Shown here: in pieces, positions 23,118 to 28,128 of the stretch
Layout of the letters: each line of letters starts with the position of its first letter
How positions within the stretch are numbered: the first letter of the stretch is position 1
From: a virus
Virus record (IMG/VR): IMGVR_UViG_3300032315_000422
Span: 1 to 28,128 of that record
Direction: 5' to 3' (one strand)
DNA: 28,128 nucleotides
Notes under the pieces: generated by a model
The model's input: only the letters and a program-made list of their open reading frames with translations
What the model was told of the DNA's origin: nothing
Database searches by the model: none
Position numbers and translations under genes: made by a program

Positions 23118-24403
23118 TGCAATACAGAACTTCCATTGTTGATGTACCGCAAAGGCTAACAGTAAGACGTATAGCCACAGAGGGCATATTGGCTTATGAC
23201 ATTGATAATGCCTATCCGCAACGGGTAATGGACATTATTAAGGGTAGCGGCACGGCATTTAGGTGTAACGAAATCTACGCAAAGTTTATCACGGGGCAAG
23301 GTTTTGCAGACCAATCTTTTTATAAAGCTAAGGTTAACCAATTAGGGCAAACTAATGACTTTATTTTACGCAAAACAGCCAACGACTTAGCAATGTTTAG
23401 GGGCTTTGCCTTCCATGTTAACTACAATGCCAACTACCAAATTACCGATGTTTATTCAATACCTTTTGAGCATTGCCGGTTGGCAGTTGAAAAGGATAGC
23501 TACACCCCTTATGCTGTTGCCGTATATGACGATTGGAATAAACGCAGGTTAAAGCAGATTAAAAAAGAAAGTATTGATATAATCAATTTTTTTAACCCCG
23601 AAAAGGTAGAAGAAGAGGTTATTCAGGCGGGTGGTTTTGACAAATACAAAGGTCAGATACTTTATTTTTCTGTTGACGGACACGAATACCCAACGGCAAC
23701 AGCCGACCCAGTATTAGAAGATTGCGTTACCGATGGACAAATAAAAGTTAAAAAGTACCGTGACATTACCACTAACTTTATGGCATCGCACATCTATATT
23801 AATAGGGCAATAACTGAAGACGGTGATAGTACTGATGACTTAAACGGGGTGTTGGCATCATTTCAAGGGGCTGATAACAGTTCAAAAATAATGCGGGTTG
23901 ACAGTGCTGAAGAGAGCCAAGACCCTAAGTTAATTAAGGTAGACTACCAAGATACTGACAAACTTTTTGAGTATACCGAAAGTTCAGTTCAAGACAATAT
24001 CCGTATGAACTACGGAATGGCAAGCATATTAATAGGCAAAGAAGTATCGGGCAAACTTGGTACGGCAGGTGAAGAGATAGAAGCGGTTGAAAGCTACAAC
24101 AAAAAAACAGCTGATGAAAGGCTTATAGTTGAAGAGGTTTATAAAAAGATTTTTGCATTTTATTATATGCCTATTAACCCAACTGATGACTATTCTATTA
24201 TTCCTTTAACAGCTACTTCAGAGAACGTAGATAGCCAAAATTTAGCTACTGTTATTGGAGTTGGTGGGGTGCAATCAATTACTACTATTTTAGTTGACCC
24301 AGTATTAACTCCCGAACAAAAAACAAATATGATTAGGGTTATCTTTGGTGTTGATGAGAATAGTGCTAAAGCTATGGTTTACGGTACAACAATAACAGAA
24401 TAA
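23117..24403 (+). CDS. Portal protein
   Basis: A 428-residue protein with the portal layout: an N-terminal domain with many acidic/aromatic residues, a middle segment with DISTRIBUTED-type strands and helices including FRGFAFHVNYNANYQITDVY (about 95-114) and IPFEHCRLAVEKDSYTPYAV (116-135), and a long C-terminal helical region containing EEIEAVESYNKKTADERL (near 325-342) that fits the stem helix. Position between a head-region gene and a DUF6712-like connector supports it. It forms the dodecameric ring for DNA entry. It is distant from the terminase (about 16 kb), unusual for phages. Smaller than many portals but within range. Confidence 0.7.
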   Translation: MQYRTSIVDVPQRLTVRRIATEGILAYDIDNAYPQRVMDIIKGSGTAFRCNEIYAKFITGQGFADQSFYKAKVNQLGQTNDFILRKTANDLAMFRGFAFHVNYNANYQITDVYSIPFEHCRLAVEKDSYTPYAVAVYDDWNKRRLKQIKKESIDIINFFNPEKVEEEVIQAGGFDKYKGQILYFSVDGHEYPTATADPVLEDCVTDGQIKVKKYRDITTNFMASHIYINRAITEDGDSTDDLNGVLASFQGADNSSKIMRVDSAEESQDPKLIKVDYQDTDKLFEYTESSVQDNIRMNYGMASILIGKEVSGKLGTAGEEIEAVESYNKKTADERLIVEEVYKKIFAFYYMPINPTDDYSIIPLTATSENVDSQNLATVIGVGGVQSITTILVDPVLTPEQKTNMIRVIFGVDENSAKAMVYGTTITE

Positions 24404-24416
24404 TGGCACTAATAAC
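24400..24416 (+). repeat. 17-bp direct repeat, copy 1
   Basis: ATAATGGCACTAATAAC spans the stop/start junction of the connector gene; an identical copy lies at 26383-26399 at the start of another gene. Both encode the N-terminus MALIT. Copies flank the tail fibre gene. Confidence 0.7.
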
Positions 24417-24996
24417 GTTTAATGATTTTGAGCCTTATAGGGAGTTAACGGGTAACTTAGACGTTACTGAAAGGCTTAACCCTTATATTAACCAAGCGCA
24501 ACAATTTGACCTAAAAGAGTTAATGGGTAATCAGTTTTATACTGACCTTGTTAACAACCAATCCGATGCCAACTACCAAGCATTATTAAATGGTGGCGAT
24601 TACACCTATAACAACCTTACCTATTCATTTACCGGGCTAAAGGCTGTTATTGTAATGTTTGCCTATGCACGTTTATTAGCTAACCAAAATGTTAATGTAA
24701 CCCGCTTTGGAGTCGTATTTAAAAACAATAGCGATGTATCAGAAAGGGTAGATACTAAAACCTTACAAGCTGCAATAAGTAACGCTAAAGAACAAGGTAA
24801 GGCATATTGGAATGAGTGCGAAGAGTTCCTATGCAACAAATCAACTGACTATCCATTGTGGGGTAATGACCCTACGGTAAGTTCAAGAAAAAAGGGCGGT
24901 GTTGTTGTTATTGGTGTTGGCGGTAATTCAAACAATAGGTTACGTTATACTTGCCGAGATTGCAACCGATTGAACTGCAATTGCTATGAATTATAA
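24403..24996 (+). CDS. Head-tail connector-like protein (DUF6712-like)
   Basis: A 197-residue, mainly helical protein opening with MALITFNDFEPYRELTGNL and NPYINQAQQFDLKELMGNQF (about 27-46), the typical start of a DUF6712-type family of Bacteroidota phages placed just after the portal. These are adaptor or head-completion proteins that fit under the portal ring. The C-terminus is cysteine-rich (YTCRDCNRLNCNCYEL, 182-197), perhaps a metal-binding knuckle that contacts a partner. It overlaps the fibre gene by 11 bases and starts at a TAATG junction. Reasonably confident of class. Confidence 0.65.
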   Translation: MALITFNDFEPYRELTGNLDVTERLNPYINQAQQFDLKELMGNQFYTDLVNNQSDANYQALLNGGDYTYNNLTYSFTGLKAVIVMFAYARLLANQNVNVTRFGVVFKNNSDVSERVDTKTLQAAISNAKEQGKAYWNECEEFLCNKSTDYPLWGNDPTVSSRKKGGVVVIGVGGNSNNRLRYTCRDCNRLNCNCYEL

Positions 24997-26386
24997 ACCG
25001 TTTTCAAGCGATGTACTTTTTTTAGGTGGAGTAACTTTTCGCAGGGGTGCTGCGAATGGTTATGTGTGGACTTCCGATGCAAATGGTAGGGGCAGTTGGC
25101 AAGCGGCAGGTGGAGGTGGTGCAACCTGGGGAAGTATAACGGGAACGCTATCTTCACAGACCGACCTGCAAACGGCTTTAGATTTAAAGCAAAATGAAAG
25201 CATTGTAATTAACAGCAACACTACGGCTGTTTTAGACGGTGTTTATACAGTTGTTGCATCGGCTACATTTACTGACCCTACACCCGCAGAGGGTAAAGGG
25301 TTTATGGTGTTTGTAAGGAACGGCACGGCAACAGTAGGGGGAACGGGATATTCAACAGCCGGTACTGTAATAAACAGAATATACCATTCGGGTGCATGGG
25401 CTAATTATACTTTAGCACCTACGTCATTAGCAATAGGCACAACACCCATAACAGGGGGAACGGTTGGCAGGGTATTGTTTGAGGGTGCGGGTAATGTTTT
25501 GCAAGAAAACGCAATCTTAAATTTAGATACAACCAACGGTTTAATTATAGGCGGAGCAACTTCAAGGGGGACACGCTTAACAATTGTAAACAGTTCAGAT
25601 AGTGCGGCAGTTCAGAATTTAGTTATTAGAAACGCTGCCGATAGTGCTGACAGGTTAATAATTTATGGTGATGGCAATATAAAATCTTTGCCTTCTAACT
25701 TAGGTTTTAACGCATCTAATGAATTACAGCTACATATTGAAAATACAGGTGGAACAGCAGCTAATGTTGGCATAACTTTAAAAGGCCCGAATAGCCATAC
25801 GTTTATTACAAACAACCAAGCTAATCAAGATATAAGGATAGGTCAGGTAGTTTCGGGAACACCGCAGACAGTTTTATCATTTAGGTACAACAACGATTTT
25901 AGGGCAGCAACCGTAAGGGGTTTATCTACCACATCGGCAACAGTAGGGCTAACATTATTAAATACTGGCCCTAATCGTGAATGGGGTATATTAGTGGGTA
26001 ACACCTCTAATGCAATTTTGGGAACAGGTGGCTTAGGTTTTTTAGACATAACAAGCGATACGTTCGCAATAGCAATAAACGGTACAACAAGAAACGTAGG
26101 CATAGGGGCAATAGTAGCAACAGCCCGTTTACATATAAGGGCGGGTAGTGCTACGGCTAACACAGCCCCTTTAAAATTTACAACAGGCACTATACTGACA
26201 ACAGCAGAAGCGGGGGCAATGGAGTATAACAATACGTTCCATTTAACTAACAGCGATGCTACCCGTAGGCATATTGTAACAGCACCTAATACCACTAAAG
26301 TAACAGCAGGCGCACCCTACGCTAATGATGGTTATATAATAATGAACATAGGGGGAACGGATTTTAAAATAATGACAACAGCATAA
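24986..26386 (+). CDS. Tail fibre/receptor-binding protein
   Basis: A 466-residue, glycine/threonine/asparagine-rich, beta-structured protein. WGSITGTLSSQTDLQTALDL (about 48-67) is a common fibre shaft-head motif. Repeated short strands follow (NLDTTNGLIIGGATSRGTRL; NSSDSAAVQNLVIRNAADSA), and near 388-415 APLKFTTGTILTTAEAGAME is a recognisable segment of phage and bacterial fibre proteins. It lacks a visible chaperone or lipase domain. It probably trimerises and contacts the host surface. It follows the connector with an 11-base overlap. Composition and motifs are clear; the receptor is unknown. A 150-residue minus-strand frame on its 3' half is a shadow. Confidence 0.75.
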   Translation: MNYKPFSSDVLFLGGVTFRRGAANGYVWTSDANGRGSWQAAGGGGATWGSITGTLSSQTDLQTALDLKQNESIVINSNTTAVLDGVYTVVASATFTDPTPAEGKGFMVFVRNGTATVGGTGYSTAGTVINRIYHSGAWANYTLAPTSLAIGTTPITGGTVGRVLFEGAGNVLQENAILNLDTTNGLIIGGATSRGTRLTIVNSSDSAAVQNLVIRNAADSADRLIIYGDGNIKSLPSNLGFNASNELQLHIENTGGTAANVGITLKGPNSHTFITNNQANQDIRIGQVVSGTPQTVLSFRYNNDFRAATVRGLSTTSATVGLTLLNTGPNREWGILVGNTSNAILGTGGLGFLDITSDTFAIAINGTTRNVGIGAIVATARLHIRAGSATANTAPLKFTTGTILTTAEAGAMEYNNTFHLTNSDATRRHIVTAPNTTKVTAGAPYANDGYIIMNIGGTDFKIMTTA

Positions 26387-26399
26387 TGGCACTAATAAC
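26383..26399 (+). repeat. 17-bp direct repeat, copy 2
   Basis: Identical to 24400-24416 (ATAATGGCACTAATAAC), overlapping the end of the fibre gene and the start codon of the next gene. The two copies flank the fibre gene almost exactly. Confidence 0.7.
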
Positions 26400-26760
26400 A
26401 GCACCCTTAAACCAAAAGCACCCGCTATTACCCGAATGTGATAGAGAGGTAGATATTAAACGTATTATCATATCCGATGATGAGGTTACACTTGTATTAA
26501 GTGTTTATTACCTTGTTGATAGCGAAAGGATAAACAATACAACGGTTAACAATCCCGAATTTATATTAAGGGCTACACCCGATAGTGATATATACAGGAA
26601 CGCACAAACGGGGGCAATAATGCCAAAGGATGAGAACGACCCTTATTGTGTTCAGGAGTATCAACTATTTATGCTGATGTTAAGCCAACCAGTTAAGATA
26701 CTTGAAATGGCTACTAACATTGCCTTAGAATATGAAGCCTATGGTCGCTACGATAACTGA
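26386..26760 (+). CDS. Hypothetical protein after the tail fibre
   Basis: A 124-residue acidic protein. It starts MALITAPLNQKHPLLPECDR, has beta strands VTLVLSVYYLVDSE (about 34-47), and a helical C-terminus (LFMLMLSQPVKILEMATNIA). No motif is recognised. It starts on a TAATG junction with the fibre gene and overlaps the DUF1353 gene by 29 bases. It might be a fibre accessory or assembly protein from position; a minor virion protein is equally possible. Confidence 0.5.
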   Translation: MALITAPLNQKHPLLPECDREVDIKRIIISDDEVTLVLSVYYLVDSERINNTTVNNPEFILRATPDSDIYRNAQTGAIMPKDENDPYCVQEYQLFMLMLSQPVKILEMATNIALEYEAYGRYDN

Positions 26761-27115
26761 TAACCCAAAGGTAGAGTTGCTGCCAAAATCAACACGAGGT
26801 AGGTTTAAGACCTTAGAACACTTAGACCATCAACTTATTAATGGTAGGCAATTGTATGTACCAAGAGGCACAGTAAGCAACGGGGCAAGCGTTCCACGTT
26901 TATTATGGGGTATATACTCGCCTTATGGCACTTATACTTACCCGGCGGTTATACACGACTTTTTATATGAGAATAACCTCTACACAAGGGAGTTTGCAGA
27001 TAGGCAATTTTTGATTGATATGGGGAGATGTAATACAAATAAATTTACAAAGTGGCTTTTTTATTACATTGTGCGTATATTTGGCTCACTAAATTGGAAT
27101 AAATACAAGAAATAA
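26732..27115 (+). CDS. DUF1353 protein
   Basis: A 127-residue protein of the DUF1353 family: LYVPRGTVSNGASVPRLLWG (about 41-60) followed by YPAVIHDFLYENNLYTREFAD (near 70-90). The family signature is a VPxGxxxxGASVPR strand-loop, then HDxLY and a later aspartate, giving a possible metal or active site (His75, Asp76, Asp90). It is widespread in phages, near tail and lysis genes, with no agreed function; roles in peptidoglycan processing during entry or lysis have been suggested by context. Start could be codon 1 or Met4; both overlap the previous gene. The C-terminus is basic and aromatic. Confidence 0.8.
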   Translation: MKPMVATITDNPKVELLPKSTRGRFKTLEHLDHQLINGRQLYVPRGTVSNGASVPRLLWGIYSPYGTYTYPAVIHDFLYENNLYTREFADRQFLIDMGRCNTNKFTKWLFYYIVRIFGSLNWNKYKK

Positions 27116-27249
27116 TGGTAGAACTTACTTTAGAACAAGCAACTCAAATAGCAAATATGTTGGGTACATTACCCGCCAATCAATGCTATAATGAGATTAC
27201 TATATTATTACAGGCTATAAACAAAGCGCAACTACCAAAAGCGGAATAA
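27115..27249 (+). CDS. Small hypothetical protein (44 aa) before the lysis genes
   Basis: A 44-residue frame starting on a TAATG junction and ending on another TAATG junction with the next gene. The sequence VELTLEQATQIANMLGTLPA followed by NQCYNEITILLQAIN is helical, a pattern I have seen for short proteins near lysis modules of Bacteroidota phages. Coupling at both ends supports it strongly. Function unknown. Confidence 0.6.
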   Translation: MVELTLEQATQIANMLGTLPANQCYNEITILLQAINKAQLPKAE

Positions 27250-27593
27250 TGGAGGGGTGGGTAGAAACAATTGTAACAGCTATTGGAGGCGCAGGGGGCG
27301 GTGGTTTCTTTGGTTGGTTTTTTACCCGCAAGAAAAGCAATGCTGATGCCAAAGGTAGTGAGTTGGAAAACGTAGAACACGCCATCAAGATTTGGCGAGA
27401 AACAGCCGAGAAACTAAGTGCCAGGGTTGATGAGTTGAGCAAAGAGATTGATGAGATGAGGCTTGACTTAATAACCGTACACCGTGAAAACAAAGCCCTA
27501 AAAGATTATTTGTATAAGCGTGGTATTGATTTTAGCATAATACAAAACGAAAGCACAATCATATTTGATGAAGCAGCTAATAAAAGGAAGTGA
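27249..27593 (+). CDS. Membrane-anchored coiled-coil protein (holin/spanin-like)
   Basis: A 114-residue protein. Residues about 5-27 are a glycine-rich transmembrane segment (VTAIGGAGGGGFFGWFFT) followed directly by RKK, so the C-terminal part probably faces the cytoplasm, although an inner-membrane spanin with the opposite topology cannot be ruled out. Residues about 40-92 form a long coiled coil (AEKLSARVDELSKEIDEMRL). It is located directly upstream of a holin-like gene and the endolysin, so a lysis role is likely. No signal peptidase site or lipobox is seen. It overlaps the next gene by 29 bases. Confidence 0.55.
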   Translation: MEGWVETIVTAIGGAGGGGFFGWFFTRKKSNADAKGSELENVEHAIKIWRETAEKLSARVDELSKEIDEMRLDLITVHRENKALKDYLYKRGIDFSIIQNESTIIFDEAANKRK

Positions 27594-27789
27594 TGGTAAG
27601 TATTCGTTAAGGCGTGTGTTGGCTGTTTTTTTTTCAGCCGGTATTTGCTTTCATGTTACCTATTGCACCTTTAAAAACCAACCTATGAACGATGGTGCTA
27701 TTGCAAGTATGGCAGCATTGGTAGCAGCTTTACTATCTCTAACAACTTGGCAAAACACTAAAACAGATGCAACTAACAAAGAACTTTAG
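27565..27789 (+). CDS. Holin-like two-span membrane protein
   Basis: A 74-residue protein with two hydrophobic helices, RVLAVFFSAGICFHVTYC (about 17-34) and AIASMAALVAALLSLTTW (45-62), joined by a short polar turn and ended by a polar tail (NTKTDATNKEL). DGKYSLRRVLA at the start is a common opening of holin-type proteins in Bacteroidota phages. Holins collect in the inner membrane and open it at lysis time to release endolysin. It lies immediately before the M15 peptidase gene, with which it overlaps by 23 bases. Good fit by size, topology and context. Confidence 0.7.
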   Translation: MMKQLIKGSDGKYSLRRVLAVFFSAGICFHVTYCTFKNQPMNDGAIASMAALVAALLSLTTWQNTKTDATNKEL

Positions 27790-28128
27790 CCTTAACGAGT
27801 TTCTACATAGCGATAAAGCTAATGACTTAGGAATAAAAGAGCAATACACTCCACCTCAATTTGTACTGGATAACATTGATAACCTTGCAAATCAATTACA
27901 GGTTGCCCGTGATATATTAGGAGAGCCTATGGTATTTACAAGTGGCTACCGATGCCTAAGAGTAAACAAGGCTGTTAATGGTGTTTCAACATCAGCACAC
28001 TTATCAGGTATGGCAGTTGATATTAAATTTACAAGTCAAGACCACGCTAAAAGAATTATTGATGCTGTTATAAAGGCTGGGTTTAAACGCATTGGTTTGG
28101 GTTGGTCTTTTATCCACGTTGATATTGA
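27767..28128 (+). CDS. M15-family peptidase endolysin (3' end outside window)
   Basis: The first 120 residues of an endolysin of the D-Ala-D-Ala carboxypeptidase / L-Ala-D-Glu peptidase M15 family (Peptidase_M15_3 type). The N-terminus NFSLNEFLHSDKANDLGI matches the substrate-side helix of these enzymes. MVFTSGYRCLRVNKAVNG (55-72) is the typical core; zinc ligands are His78 and Asp85 in STSAHLSGMAVDI, and His117 in FIHVDI. It would cleave peptidoglycan stem peptides for host lysis. The gene starts inside the holin-like gene (23-base overlap) and is cut by the window end just after the last zinc ligand, so little is probably missing. No signal peptide is present, consistent with holin-dependent export. 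Confidence 0.85.
   Translation, partial: MQLTKNFSLNEFLHSDKANDLGIKEQYTPPQFVLDNIDNLANQLQVARDILGEPMVFTSGYRCLRVNKAVNGVSTSAHLSGMAVDIKFTSQDHAKRIIDAVIKAGFKRIGLGWSFIHVDI

Noticed and set aside
25843-26295. 150-residue minus-strand open frame over the tail fibre gene
   Set aside because: It lies wholly inside a well-supported plus-strand gene with no promoter or start context; its hydrophobic, V/A/P-rich translation is typical of an antisense shadow.
25337-26360. Three copies of GGGGGAACGG in the tail fibre gene
   Set aside because: Each encodes a Gly-Gly-Thr turn common in fibre proteins; spacing is irregular and there is no sign of a diversity-generating template repeat or reverse transcriptase.
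1-28128. CRISPR arrays, tRNA genes, integrase, insertion sequences
   Set aside because: None was recognisable on either strand; a lysogeny module could lie outside the window.

Overview
The window reads as about 28 kb of a tailed bacteriophage or prophage (Caudoviricetes, probably siphovirus-like: a tape measure and tail chaperone are present and no contractile sheath gene was recognised). The host is most likely a member of the Bacteroidota. The reasons are: A-rich start regions with essentially no Shine-Dalgarno sequences, promoter-like TTTG-N19/20-TAnnTTTG elements, a secreted protein resembling Bacteroidota surface domains, and several structural genes of a type I associate with Bacteroidota phages. 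Genes are very tightly packed, mostly with ATGA, TAATG or longer overlaps, and all but one lie on the plus strand. The window ends inside an endolysin gene, so this is part of a larger genome. No tRNA, CRISPR array or insertion sequence was seen, and no stretch over 300 bases lacks a gene.

Layout. (1) 1-5461, early/accessory: a promoter and structured leader with a terminator-like hairpin, then a helicase-DNA methyltransferase fusion, a DUF1376 replication-type protein, small unknown genes, a ribbon-helix-helix regulator with its own promoter, an HNH nuclease and a glycosyltransferase. (2) 5487-7263, packaging: small and large terminase subunits and an unknown gene. (3) 7293-15882, tail: a tail assembly chaperone whose long form appears to be made by programmed -1 ribosomal frameshifting, tail completion/neck proteins, distal tail proteins, an unexpected signal-peptide-bearing secreted protein, and the tape measure. 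(4) 15879-19749, glycan cassette: a small HTH protein, three glycosyltransferase genes (one fusing a GT2-like domain to a beta-1,4-galactosyltransferase GT7-like domain), a SAM methyltransferase, and a minus-strand sialyltransferase/DUF115-like gene with its own divergent promoter. (5) 19795-24996, head: ClpP-type prohead protease fused to a scaffold-like tail, major capsid protein, probable tail tube, a strong terminator, portal and connector. (6) 24986-28128: tail fibre, DUF1353 protein, holin-like membrane proteins and an M15 peptidase endolysin.

The most notable observations are the two-domain glycosyltransferase with recognisable GT7 active-site motifs; the frameshift signal (T9 run, 6-nt spacer, 8-bp stem enclosing a second hairpin) that reveals a hidden 3' coding region; a secreted, host-like carbohydrate-binding-type protein within the tail operon; and the structured 5' leader. 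All family assignments come from reading motifs by eye; no database search was run.
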